Assembly (NCBI GenBank): GCA_030065205.1
Contig: JASJDN010000029.1
Coordinates: 1 to 35,217, forward strand
Direction: 5' to 3'
Origin: Crocosphaera sp.
Lineage (GTDB): Bacteria; Cyanobacteriota; Cyanobacteriia; Cyanobacteriales; Microcystaceae
Length of the DNA: 35,217 nt
Positions 1 to 8,591 of the stretch are shown one piece after another; the first letter of the stretch is position 1, and every line of letters starts with the position of its first letter. The position numbers and the translations under genes were made by a program. Below the pieces are notes generated by a model, which was not told the origin of the DNA, did no database searches, and worked only from the letters and a program-made list of their open reading frames with translations.

Positions 1-380
1 ACTAATACCTTGCCATTAGAACTATCTACTGTAAAACTACAGTGATGTTTCTTCTTTTTAAAACGAGGTAAATTGGCTTTGATTTTGGGATCTCGACCAC
101 GAGAAAATGCTTTTTTCAAGTCTCTAAACGCATTCTGATAGATGCGAGATGAGTATTTATTTGTCCATAAATATTCTCTCTGCTTTTTAGTAATGTTTGT
201 AAAGACTTTCTTGATCGCATCTAACCGTTTTGAGTCACTGCCAGAAATTTCGGGAATATCCCAAGTGGTATGAAGTAAAGATAGTCCATGATTGTACACA
301 AAGCGAGAAAAGCCAGCACAGCCAGCAAAAAAGCTCTTTTCCTTGTTATTCAGCTTTAATTCTCTTTTAATTGCGTACAT
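1..380 (-). CDS. tnpB: TnpB-family protein (IS200/IS605 OrfB), N-terminal part, runs off window
   Basis: The minus strand reads ATG at 380 and stays open to base 1, giving about 126 residues with no stop. The start (MYAIKRELKLNNKE, then FFAGCAGFSRFVYNHGLSLL) and the later KKHHCSFTVDSSNGK stretch match the helical N-terminal domain of cyanobacterial OrfB/TnpB proteins. TnpB is known as an RNA-guided DNA nuclease carried by IS200/IS605 elements. The RuvC and zinc-finger parts lie outside the window, so I cannot say whether the gene is intact. It belongs to a different subfamily from the TnpB at 8592-9767; the two N-termini do not resemble each other. No TnpA is visible on this side. Confidence 0.85.
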   Translation of the reverse strand, partial: MYAIKRELKLNNKEKSFFAGCAGFSRFVYNHGLSLLHTTWDIPEISGSDSKRLDAIKKVFTNITKKQREYLWTNKYSSRIYQNAFRDLKKAFSRGRDPKIKANLPRFKKKKHHCSFTVDSSNGKVL

Positions 381-451
381 AGATAACTATTATTTATTTT
401 ATTCTCTATTATATCTGAAGTGATGTCTTCTAAAGTTGGCAATTTTCGCTC

Positions 452-483
452 TTTCGGACGAAATATCCTAGACATAATGTCTA
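452..483. repeat. Two short palindromes at the presumed IS left end
   Basis: TTTCG-GA-CGAAA (452-463) and TAGACAT-A-ATGTCTA (469-483) are near-perfect hairpins just upstream of the minus-strand tnpB. The second overlaps the stop codon (481-483) of the channel gene. Subterminal hairpins are what TnpA recognises at IS200/IS605 ends, so these may mark the left end of the element, with the insertion point at or next to the channel gene's 3' end. The rest of 381-480 holds no gene that I can see. Confidence 0.4.
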
Positions 484-2205
484 AGTACGTCTAGCATTGT
501 ACAGGTTTTTGTCTTCTAGAAGAAGCTCACTTCGACTGGGAATGCGCCATAACTGTTCTAATTCATTGGCGGGCATGGTTAAATATAAAACATCCCCAGG
601 GTGTAAGGGAGTCTCTAGTAACTTCCAACTGTGGATGGTTACGGGGTTTCTTTCTAAATACAATGGCACAAACCCTCCTTTCCTAGCGGCATCTTTCACC
701 GTTTGTCCGCAAAAAGAGTGTTGGGGGGTAATTAAGGTGGCTAAGGCTACCCATAATAAGTCCTCGGTCATGCCATTGCCTAAAATTTTCCCCCCCAACG
801 CAGCAGCAGCAAAGGAAGGGGTGGCCAACTCAGACGGACATAACACTGTTTCAAATTCAAACACCTCTTGTACCGACTGACCAAACTGAGGATCTTGCGA
901 TCGCAGAATAATGTTAATATTGGGAGCGATCGCTTTGGCCGTTAGTCCAATCTCTACGTTGATCATGTCGTTGCTGGTGACAACAATAATGGCGGCTGCT
1001 TTCTGAATATTAGCCGTTTTTAACGTATCATTGACCCGCGCATCTTCTAAGATAATGGGAACTCTTAAAGAACGGGCCGTGTGTAAAAAGCGGTTATTTT
1101 GGTCTGACTCGATTACTACGACCTCGTGGCCTTGTTGCTGCAGTTGGCGAACCGTTTGAATACCAATGCCTCCCAACCCACAGACAATATAATGATGTTT
1201 GGTGGGAACTCTGGCCACATCCCAAAATTGCTTGAAGCGAGTGCCTAAAATAAAATCATTCAGCAACGCATAACAGACACCAATCACTCCTGCACCGACA
1301 ATCATCATAATCGCGGTAAACACTTTAATGCTGGCCGGGGCTTTTTCAGCCACTTGTTCCTGTCCCCCGGCACCGGTGATCATGCCCACAGAGAAGTATA
1401 ACGCATCTACTAAGGAGGTATTGTAACTAACCGCAACATAGGTAAAGGTTGCAGCAAAAATCATCCCTAATAAACACAATGTTACGGCAATGACAGGGTT
1501 AACGTAACGTTGATAACGGCGTAAATTAGCGATCGCTTTAACTATTTTTTGTCCCCAAAAGCGACGTTTAGATCGACTGTTTAATCGAGTGCCAATAATG
1601 AGATGATCCCCCAATTGTAAGGCTTTTTCCTGTAATACCGCCGACACTAAGTCTAATTCTCCCTGGGCCGGTAAATAATAAATCAGCATCCGTGAGGGAC
1701 ATTCCCACAACTCCCCTAAATTTAAGCCCAACCAAGGATGATTTTCATCGATGACAATATCTTCAATGGGCCAAATTTGGTTAAATAATTGTAGTTGACC
1801 GATGGCTTTATTGCCTAAAGCTGCAAAGGAAAAAATAGGGGCGGCTAAGGCCGCAACACTCATGGTATGGTGATGGGGAAGGGTTTGATCCAGTCGTTCC
1901 CCTAACGTATGGTTAAAGAGACGGTCAATGATGCGAATGTTGGGGTTAAGAATTCTTGCTTGGGTAAGGGTTCCTAGATTAATGGCATCGTCATTACTGG
2001 CTAAAACCAGAGTGTGGGCGTGATGAATGCCCGCTTTGGCTAGGGTTGAAGGGGAACTTAATTCGCCAACAATGACGTTTTCTGAGGTTTCTCCTAAAAT
2101 CAGGCGGTCGCTAATACCAACTACAGCAGCCCCTTGTCGTCTTAATAAACGAAATATTTTATATCCGGTTCGTCCTAACCCACAGACTATAATTTGTGGT
2201 TTCAT
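481..2205 (-). CDS. Two-RCK channel-like protein (TrkA-N / ion channel / TrkA-N) with altered filter
   Basis: 574 residues. An N-terminal NAD-binding RCK unit begins with VCGLGRTG (7-14) and is followed by a TrkA-C-like stretch to about 205. Two hydrophobic helices (about 237-258 and 296-316) flank a pore-loop-like segment, VDALYFSVGMITGAGG. A second RCK unit starts with VCGLGGIG (341-348), with another TrkA-C-like region to the end. The order RCK-TM-P-TM-RCK is that of potassium channels and cyanobacterial NAD-binding transport proteins in the inner membrane. At the position where K+ channels have TVGYG, this one reads TGAGG (277-281) followed by QE. K+ selectivity is therefore doubtful, and the ion is unknown. 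The gene ends exactly at the palindromes of the adjacent IS, so its last residues could have been changed by the insertion. Confidence 0.85.
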   Translation of the reverse strand: MKPQIIVCGLGRTGYKIFRLLRRQGAAVVGISDRLILGETSENVIVGELSSPSTLAKAGIHHAHTLVLASNDDAINLGTLTQARILNPNIRIIDRLFNHTLGERLDQTLPHHHTMSVAALAAPIFSFAALGNKAIGQLQLFNQIWPIEDIVIDENHPWLGLNLGELWECPSRMLIYYLPAQGELDLVSAVLQEKALQLGDHLIIGTRLNSRSKRRFWGQKIVKAIANLRRYQRYVNPVIAVTLCLLGMIFAATFTYVAVSYNTSLVDALYFSVGMITGAGGQEQVAEKAPASIKVFTAIMMIVGAGVIGVCYALLNDFILGTRFKQFWDVARVPTKHHYIVCGLGGIGIQTVRQLQQQGHEVVVIESDQNNRFLHTARSLRVPIILEDARVNDTLKTANIQKAAAIIVVTSNDMINVEIGLTAKAIAPNINIILRSQDPQFGQSVQEVFEFETVLCPSELATPSFAAAALGGKILGNGMTEDLLWVALATLITPQHSFCGQTVKDAARKGGFVPLYLERNPVTIHSWKLLETPLHPGDVLYLTMPANELEQLWRIPSRSELLLEDKNLYNARRT

Positions 2206-2307
2206 GGGAAGTTTTGGGTGTTTTTTAATCTTTAATTATGATTGCTCCCTTTTCTATTTGTCTGTAGCCTTTTTTACGATTTACTCTATTTTTAGATAAT
2301 TTTAAGA

Positions 2308-3432
2308 TTAATGATCGATTGACTTCTCTTGCGGATAAATTAAATTCCATTGATGACGAATACTATCCATAATTTCCATAATTTTTAGGGTTTCATTGAG
2401 TGGCATAATTGGGCTTTCTAATTGGTTCGTTTGAAGACAACGTATCACTTCTTGAGCTTCATAATTATAGCCATTTCCTGAAAATAGTTGTTTGATTTGA
2501 AAAGCTTTTTTGGGTTTAAGGGGAAGATCATACAACTCAGCATAAAGAGCTAATTTTTTTAACAATGAATTTTGCTTAAGAACAGACTTTATTTTTTGTT
2601 TAAAAGAAGAAGAAGAATGACCAGACGCTGAAGCTTGAGGTAACTGAGTTATGGATAATTTTAAAGGGCGATAAAAAGGGCTATGAATGCGAATTCTTCC
2701 TAAGCTTCCTGTAATGACAACTTCGTTGGAGGTTTGAGCTTTTAGGGTAGCCGATAGTACCGCTAATTGGCCCTTTGGATAGCGCAAAATCAAGGCATTT
2801 TGTTCATCAATTTTTGTTTCACTGAATATCCCTTGTGATACAACGTCTTGAGGTTCACCTAAGAGATAAAAAGCCAAAGAAAGAGGATAAATTGTTCTAT
2901 CTAGTAAAGCCCCACCTCCTAAATCAAGATTATAAAATCTTCCTTGAGGATCGGGATTAGCACGATAACCGAAATCAGCCGTTAATAGACAAATTTCTCC
3001 AATTGTCCCCGCTTCAATGATACTTTTAACTCTTTGAATTAAAGGCATAAACCTCATCCACATTGCTTCCATACAAAATAATTTTTTTTGCTGTGCTAAG
3101 GCAATCACTTCACGGGTTTCTTTAGCATTAAGCATAAAAGGTTTTTCACACAAAATTGCTTTATTGGCTTCCAAACACATTAAAGAATCTGCTTTATGTC
3201 TGTAATTAGGAGTCGCAATATAAACCACATCAATATCAGGATCTTGGGCTAAAGCTTGATAACTATCATAGGAACGAGACACCTGATATTTTTGAGCAAA
3301 ATTATTGGCTTTCTCTAAGCTACGAGAAGCAATACCCAACAACTTAGCCTCTGGAAGTATCCTAAGTCCTTGAGCAAAATCTTGAGCAATTAATCCCGTT
3401 CCAAGAATTCCCCAATTAATAGTTTTTGACAT
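2308..3432 (-). CDS. Gfo/Idh/MocA family NAD(P)-dependent oxidoreductase
   Basis: 374 residues. The N-terminal Rossmann fold has WGILGTGLIA (7-16). The family signature CEKPF carries the likely catalytic lysine (E96-K97-P98), and the C-terminal alpha/beta substrate domain includes LGGGALLDRTIYPL. The overall pattern resembles the dihydrodiol-dehydrogenase/glucose-fructose-oxidoreductase branch. Family members oxidise or reduce sugars, nucleotide sugars or related polyols; the substrate cannot be read from the sequence. It lies 48 bp downstream of a second Gfo/Idh gene on the same strand, and that pair is divergent from two glycosyltransferases, so modification of a sugar for a surface or storage glycan is a reasonable inference. 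Confidence 0.88.
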   Translation of the reverse strand: MSKTINWGILGTGLIAQDFAQGLRILPEAKLLGIASRSLEKANNFAQKYQVSRSYDSYQALAQDPDIDVVYIATPNYRHKADSLMCLEANKAILCEKPFMLNAKETREVIALAQQKKLFCMEAMWMRFMPLIQRVKSIIEAGTIGEICLLTADFGYRANPDPQGRFYNLDLGGGALLDRTIYPLSLAFYLLGEPQDVVSQGIFSETKIDEQNALILRYPKGQLAVLSATLKAQTSNEVVITGSLGRIRIHSPFYRPLKLSITQLPQASASGHSSSSFKQKIKSVLKQNSLLKKLALYAELYDLPLKPKKAFQIKQLFSGNGYNYEAQEVIRCLQTNQLESPIMPLNETLKIMEIMDSIRHQWNLIYPQEKSIDH

Positions 3433-3480
3433 AATTTATTTTCCTAAAATAGCCATTAATCAATTTTACCTTAATCAGAC

Positions 3481-4608
3481 TCACTTAGCCCAAGGCATGG
3501 GGTCAACTGGCTCAAAAGTTGTAGTCACTTGATAAGGTTTTCCCGTATTACCCGATTCTTGAATTGCTAAAACAATCTCATTAATATGTAGAGAATATTG
3601 AGCCGATAGACGACAACTTCTTTTTTCAGTAATGGCTTCTGCTAATTCAGCAACGCCTCGACAAAAATCCATTTCTTGAGATCCTTTGTATCCATATTTT
3701 GTACGACCTTGTCCCACCAAAGGATACTTTTGTTTCCAAGGACTAATAAACGTCTTTCTTCTAATGGTTAATCGTTTCTGAATATAAACAGGACACCGAT
3801 AATACCAACAATCTTTTGTACTTAATAAACCCTGATCACCAATAATCGTAAAATGATGATCATGAGGGGCAACAATACTACAAGTTAATCGAGCAACAAC
3901 CCCTGAATGAAACTCAAGACAAGCAACAGAAAAATCGGGAGCATTAACTTCTAAAGAAACATCCGTTGTTTTATCAGGAATCAAGCAAGAAGAAAAAGCA
4001 GTGACCGTTTTAACTGCTCCAAAAAAGGCTGTTAACCAATTAATATAATAGCCAGCGTGTTCTAAAGTACATCCAACTTCAAATTCATCTTTGTAAGGCC
4101 AAGGAATACCCGATTCACTTTTCCATTTTTTATAAGCCATTTGATGAACCATACCATCATCCATTTCTGCATAAACTAATCTGACATTTCCAATGACTTG
4201 TTCTCGTAATGCTTTCCAAATCGTTTGTGCCGTTTCACTCAATATATTACAAGGGGCAGAAGCAAGATAAAGATGTTTTGATTCTGCTAAATCAACTAAA
4301 GTTTTCGCTTCTGATAACGTCATACCTAGAGGCTTTTCTGAGTAAACGTGTTTCCCGGCATTTAAACAAGCTTGAGACACTTGAAAATGACTGCGAGGGT
4401 TAGTTAAATTAAGGACAATAGATACTTGAGGATCTTCTAATAAAGCCTCTAAAGAAGCATATTTAGGAACAGAATGATAACGGGAGAAATGTTCGGACCT
4501 TTGGGGATCGCGATCCATCACGCCAGCTAACTCTAACTGAGGATGAAGCGGAAGGGTTTTCAAATAATAATCAGCGACAAAGCCACAACCAACAATACCA
4601 ATACGCAT
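3481..4608 (-). CDS. Gfo/Idh/MocA family oxidoreductase (second copy, divergent sequence)
   Basis: 375 residues. It starts with the nucleotide-binding motif IGIVGCGFVA (3-12) and has SEKPLG (E91-K92-P93) as the family's EKP signature. LEHAGYYINWL supplies a candidate catalytic histidine (H184). The sequence differs strongly from the neighbour at 2308-3432 beyond the shared motifs, so the two are not a recent duplication and probably act on different substrates or at successive steps. It is the first gene of the minus-strand pair. A 105-bp gap separates it from the plus-strand GT4 gene, so both promoters must lie there. The substrate is unknown. Confidence 0.88.
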   Translation of the reverse strand: MRIGIVGCGFVADYYLKTLPLHPQLELAGVMDRDPQRSEHFSRYHSVPKYASLEALLEDPQVSIVLNLTNPRSHFQVSQACLNAGKHVYSEKPLGMTLSEAKTLVDLAESKHLYLASAPCNILSETAQTIWKALREQVIGNVRLVYAEMDDGMVHQMAYKKWKSESGIPWPYKDEFEVGCTLEHAGYYINWLTAFFGAVKTVTAFSSCLIPDKTTDVSLEVNAPDFSVACLEFHSGVVARLTCSIVAPHDHHFTIIGDQGLLSTKDCWYYRCPVYIQKRLTIRRKTFISPWKQKYPLVGQGRTKYGYKGSQEMDFCRGVAELAEAITEKRSCRLSAQYSLHINEIVLAIQESGNTGKPYQVTTTFEPVDPMPWAK

Positions 4609-4713
4609 TAGAAATCAGTAAATTTATCTAAGATTATGTCCTTCTAATAGGATACTCTTAAAGAGGACATTTACGGTCTTAAGTGCTGAACTTGATCAAG
4701 GATCACAAGAATA

Positions 4714-5916
4714 ATGAAGATCGCTTATTTAATGAATACTCATCCCTATGCTAGTTGTACCTTTATTCGTCGAGAAATAGTAGCGTTAGAGGCAAATGGA
4801 GTTTCGGTGGAACGATTTGCTGTTCGTAGTCCAACCACGGTAATGATGGATGAAGCTGATCAACAAGAAATCACGAAAACACGAGTGATCCTTAATGTGG
4901 GTGGGTTAGGATTATTGTTAGCTATTATTAAAACTGTTTTGACTAACTTCTTCTCCTTTTTATCCATGTTTTTCTTTGCTGTTCGTATTGGCTGGAGATC
5001 AGAAACAGGGGTTATTTATCATTTAATTTATCTGGCTGAAGCTTGTGTGTTACAGCAATGGTTATCTCAATCAAAGATTACTCATGTTCATGTTCATTTT
5101 GCCACCAATGCCACAACGGTTGCTATGTTCTGTCACGGGTTAGGGGGACCTTCCTATAGTTTTACAGTTCATGGACCCCATGAGTTTGATAAAGTTCAAG
5201 CGATCGCTTTACCTGAAAAAATAAAACACGCTGCTTTTGTAGTTGCCATTAGTTCTTATGGAAAAAGTCAACTGTATCGCTGGTGTGACTTTCAAGATTG
5301 GGATAAAATCAAGATGGTTCATTGTGGGGTTGATGATGCCTTTTTCTCTCTTTCTTCTCAACCGTTTCCTGAAAAACCTTGTTTCGTTTCTGTCGGTCGT
5401 TTGAGTGAACAAAAGGGACAATACTTATTAATAGAAGCGGTGAGTAAGTTGGTTTCTCAAGGATATGATTTTAAATTAATTTTAGTGGGTGATGGAGAAT
5501 TAAGGGAACCCATTGAAGCGGCAATAAACCGTTTAAATTTACAGAATACGGTAGAAATTACCGGATGGGCAACTCAAGCAGATGTTCAAAACTATATCTT
5601 ACAATCATGGGCGATGGTGTTACCTAGCTTTGCTGAAGGTTTACCTGTTGTCATTATGGAAAGTTTGGCATTAGGTCGTCCCGTCATTAGCACTTATATT
5701 GCAGGAGTCCCTGAATTAGTCATCCCTGAAAAGTCAGGTTGGTTAGTTCCTGCTGGTTCCGTTGAAGGGTTAGTTAATGCCATAAAAAAAGTCTTAGAAA
5801 CTCCACAATCTCAGTTAAAGGAAATGGGAGAAATGGGCGCAGAAATGGTAAAACAAGAGCATAATGTTAACCAAGAAGCTCAAAAGTTAAAACAATTATT
5901 TAGCTCCGTTCACTAA
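4714..5916 (+). CDS. GT4 family glycosyltransferase (exopolysaccharide type)
   Basis: 400 residues with a GT-B fold. The N-terminal acceptor half begins MKIAYLMNTHPYASCTFIRR, typical of WcaL/colanic-acid-type transferases. A VHVHFATNAT segment and FTVHGPHEFD follow. The C-terminal nucleotide-sugar half has SVGRLSEQKG and the E-x7-E motif in FAEGLPVVIMESLALG (about residues 307-322). Such enzymes transfer a sugar from a nucleotide donor in the cytoplasm. The GT2 gene follows after 25 bp on the same strand, so they are probably co-transcribed. Divergence from two sugar-type oxidoreductases suggests an exopolysaccharide or glycolipid pathway; neither donor nor acceptor is identifiable. Confidence 0.9.
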   Translation: MKIAYLMNTHPYASCTFIRREIVALEANGVSVERFAVRSPTTVMMDEADQQEITKTRVILNVGGLGLLLAIIKTVLTNFFSFLSMFFFAVRIGWRSETGVIYHLIYLAEACVLQQWLSQSKITHVHVHFATNATTVAMFCHGLGGPSYSFTVHGPHEFDKVQAIALPEKIKHAAFVVAISSYGKSQLYRWCDFQDWDKIKMVHCGVDDAFFSLSSQPFPEKPCFVSVGRLSEQKGQYLLIEAVSKLVSQGYDFKLILVGDGELREPIEAAINRLNLQNTVEITGWATQADVQNYILQSWAMVLPSFAEGLPVVIMESLALGRPVISTYIAGVPELVIPEKSGWLVPAGSVEGLVNAIKKVLETPQSQLKEMGEMGAEMVKQEHNVNQEAQKLKQLFSSVH

Positions 5917-5941
5917 CTCAAATTTTATCAGTATCAACACC

Positions 5942-7144
5942 ATGACACTTTTTCTAAACATCATTTTATTCTCTTTCTCTTGTCTCATTTTGATTCCTTG
6001 TTTTGTTTTATTTGTTGAATGTGTAATGTCTTTATCTTTCTCAAGTAAAACATCAGAAGTAACATCAGAAGAGCTACCCGATTTTAAAATTTTAATCCCT
6101 GCTCATAATGAAGAAGCAGTCATTGAAACCACCTTAAATTCTATCTTATCTCAAGTTAGTTCACCCGATAACATTATTGTCATTGCTGACAATTGTACCG
6201 ATCAAACTTCAGCAATTTCTCAACAGTATGGAGTTACAGTTTTAGAACGGAAAGATGATCAAAATAGAGGGAAAGGTTACGCGCTTGATTATGGCTTAAA
6301 CTACCTAAAAAATAATCCTCCTAGCATTATCCTTTTAATCGATGCTGACTGTTATATTCATCCTGAAACCATTAAAAAATTAATCCGTGAATCTTCAGTT
6401 GAGCAAAAACCAATTCAAGCTTTATACTTACTAGAAAAACCCCAAAATCCCAGTCCAAAAGATTTAATTTCTGCCTTAGCATTTTTAGTTAAAAATCAAG
6501 TTCGTTCTACCGGTTTATATCAGTTAGGACTCCCTTGCTTATTAGCAGGAACAGGAATGGCTTTTCCTTGGGAAGTTTTACAAAAAATTTCTTTAGCAAG
6601 TGGTAATATCGTTGAAGATATGCAGCTAGGAATTGATCTCGCTTTATCTGGCTATTCACCTATTTTCTGTCCAGATGCTCAAGTCACGGGTATTCTTCCG
6701 CAACAAACTTCAGCAGCAAAAACCCAAAGAACGCGTTGGGAACATGGTCATATTCAAACCATTTTAAACCAAGTTCCTCGACTATTAAAAGGAGCAATTA
6801 TTCAACGACGTTTTGATTTAATCGGGTTAGCATTAGAGTTAAGTGTTCCCCCTTTATCTCTGTTAGTGATGTTATGGATAGCAACAATTCTGATTACAAT
6901 CACAGCAGGTTTATTCGGTTTTTCTTGGTTACCGACTATCATTTTAGCCATAGCAGGATTCTGTTTAGTGATAGGTGTTTTAATCGGTTGGGCTAAATTT
7001 GGCCGTCAAGAAATTCCAGGGTTTGCCTTACTAACCATTCCCTTTTATCTATTATGGAAAATACCCCTTTATTTTGCTTTTTTAATCCGTCCTCAGTCCC
7101 AATGGGTAAGGACAGAAAGAGATCAAATAGCTAATAACAAATAA
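5942..7144 (+). CDS. Membrane GT2 glycosyltransferase (cellulose-synthase-like)
   Basis: 400 residues. One N-terminal membrane helix (about 3-27) is followed by a GT-A domain: ILIPAHNEE (50-58), ADNCTD (82-87), the metal-binding DAD (134-136), VED with the likely base (224-226), and QRTRW (262-266), which is the Q/R-x-x-R-W signature of processive beta-glycosyltransferases. Several C-terminal membrane helices follow (about 290-385). Related enzymes extend polysaccharides at the inner membrane. The length and topology are those of short NodC/IcaA-like or single-addition GT2 proteins, so processivity is not proven. It is the second gene of an apparent operon with the GT4 gene. Confidence 0.9.
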   Translation: MTLFLNIILFSFSCLILIPCFVLFVECVMSLSFSSKTSEVTSEELPDFKILIPAHNEEAVIETTLNSILSQVSSPDNIIVIADNCTDQTSAISQQYGVTVLERKDDQNRGKGYALDYGLNYLKNNPPSIILLIDADCYIHPETIKKLIRESSVEQKPIQALYLLEKPQNPSPKDLISALAFLVKNQVRSTGLYQLGLPCLLAGTGMAFPWEVLQKISLASGNIVEDMQLGIDLALSGYSPIFCPDAQVTGILPQQTSAAKTQRTRWEHGHIQTILNQVPRLLKGAIIQRRFDLIGLALELSVPPLSLLVMLWIATILITITAGLFGFSWLPTIILAIAGFCLVIGVLIGWAKFGRQEIPGFALLTIPFYLLWKIPLYFAFLIRPQSQWVRTERDQIANNK

Positions 7145-7193
7145 GTTACAAGAAATCCGCTTAATTAACCATCGTTATCATCATTACGGGAAA

Positions 7194-7231
7194 CTCCTCC
7201 TCCCCTGCTTCCTCTGCTTCCCCTGCCCACC
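7194..7231. repeat. Short degenerate copy of the 9-bp G-rich repeat (C-rich on plus)
   Basis: The minus strand reads GCAGGGGAA, GCAGAGGAA, GCAGGGGAG in succession between the convergent GT2 and DUF4336 genes. These units resemble the GCAGGGGGA/GCAGAGGGA units of the long array at the right edge of the window, in opposite orientation. Confidence 0.6.
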
Positions 7232-7266
7232 TTACCTTAACGTATGATATTTAACAGGATTTCATA

Positions 7267-8454
7267 TTACAATTGAGACGGAGGTGTAACCCCCAGTTTA
7301 GTCAACCGTTGATCAATCTCTTGTATCAGTTGAAAATCTTTATTGGCTAAGTTATATTGAGGGTGACGTAAGCAATCAAATGCCTCTCTAAATTGCTCAG
7401 GTTTCGCTAGAATTGGACTATTAAAATGGGCAGAAATAATGCGGTTAAAGCCCCATTTTGAGACTTGATCAACCCAAGTTAACACATCCAAAGGACTGCG
7501 GTTAAAAATAACCCCTTGTAAAATAGGTGCAACTAATAAGGGGTGATTATACAGTTCGTTAAAAGATGATTGCCAACTGTCATCCCAGTCAAAGGGAAAC
7601 AGCCCAAAATAAGCTTTTTTGGAGCGGTTTGGGGCTTTCAAAGCATCTTGGAAGACTTGTCCCCATTTAACCACTCCTAACGCATTCGGACGAAAATAAA
7701 GGGCAAATAAAACAATTCTTTGCCATCCTTTCAGTCGGTTTTGTTGAGTATCATCGATGGTTTCTACAGCATGATCCCTTGCATGAAATAATAAAGGATA
7801 GGGATCGAGTTGTACAATTTCTGGTGGAGTTGAAGGGATAGAAATGATAGAATCCGTTAATAATAAAGTGTGCGATCGCTTATGATAAAACGCCACTTCT
7901 TCAAACGGGCCTAAACCTAAATCTAATGGTCCCAAAATGGCATAATCAAACTCATCAGCAAAGGGACTTTGATGACTGTCTAACGGTAATGTTTGGGTTC
8001 GTTTTCGGGGAAACCCCAACCAACTTAAAGGAAGGTTAACGGGGAAACTCCATTGATGAGGAGAGACAAATACTTGTGCGTTGGGGAAACACCTAGCAAA
8101 TGGACCGACAAACACCTTATGTTCAATGCCCGAAACCGTGGGTAAAATGATATATTTAACCTCACCATGAGCATCCACTAACTCCTTAACCAGACGGATA
8201 CACTCACGAGTCGGCGCAACCGGTGCATAAACCAACAGTCCCCCTTGAGCGAGTTTCACCACCGTCATGCGAATGGGAACCACCACATAGAGAATACCCT
8301 GACACTGCTCAAACGTCCATATAGTATCCTTAACCACTTCTTTGCGGAGGGTACGACGTTGACCATAAGGATACAGAGGAACCACTGGCCAAAATGGCCA
8401 AGCTATATCTTGGGGACTAGGGTTAATGGGTGGTTCTTGTCCGTTTCTGGTCAT
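7267..8454 (-). CDS. DUF4336 domain-containing protein (cyanobacterial)
   Basis: 395 residues from the chosen ATG at 8454. That ATG has AAGGTGAG ten bases upstream, whereas the GTG at 8469 has no good ribosome site. The sequence WPFWPVVPLYPYGQRRTLRKEV and VVVPIRMTVVKL near the N-terminus is characteristic of DUF4336 proteins, widespread in cyanobacteria. The fold is thought to resemble metallo-beta-lactamases. Scattered possible metal ligands are visible (SGIEHK, SPHQW, LLTDS, ISAHF), but the classic HxHxDH motif is absent. The function is unknown. The gene begins a few bases from the left end of an IS element, so its native promoter may have been displaced by the insertion. Confidence 0.85.
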   Translation of the reverse strand: MTRNGQEPPINPSPQDIAWPFWPVVPLYPYGQRRTLRKEVVKDTIWTFEQCQGILYVVVPIRMTVVKLAQGGLLVYAPVAPTRECIRLVKELVDAHGEVKYIILPTVSGIEHKVFVGPFARCFPNAQVFVSPHQWSFPVNLPLSWLGFPRKRTQTLPLDSHQSPFADEFDYAILGPLDLGLGPFEEVAFYHKRSHTLLLTDSIISIPSTPPEIVQLDPYPLLFHARDHAVETIDDTQQNRLKGWQRIVLFALYFRPNALGVVKWGQVFQDALKAPNRSKKAYFGLFPFDWDDSWQSSFNELYNHPLLVAPILQGVIFNRSPLDVLTWVDQVSKWGFNRIISAHFNSPILAKPEQFREAFDCLRHPQYNLANKDFQLIQEIDQRLTKLGVTPPSQL

Positions 8455-8491
8455 GTTAGTCCGACTCACCTTAATGTCGCAAGGAGGCTGA

Positions 8492-8510
8492 CGCTATACG
8501 AATGTTAGCG
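8492..8510 (+). repeat. Left-end hairpin of the tnpB element
   Basis: CGCTA (8492-8496) and TAGCG (8506-8510) form a 5-bp stem with a 9-nt loop. The same stem recurs at the right end (9749-9769). Confidence 0.6.
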
Positions 8511-8591
8511 AGAGAGAGGAATTGCGACCAATATATTAACACGAAGGACGATTTTTATGCTACTATGTCATATAGTGAGTTTTCAAGGTCG

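Noticed and set aside
497-880. Open frame on the plus strand opposite the channel C-terminus
   Set aside because: No recognisable domain; the opposite strand carries clear RCK domains.
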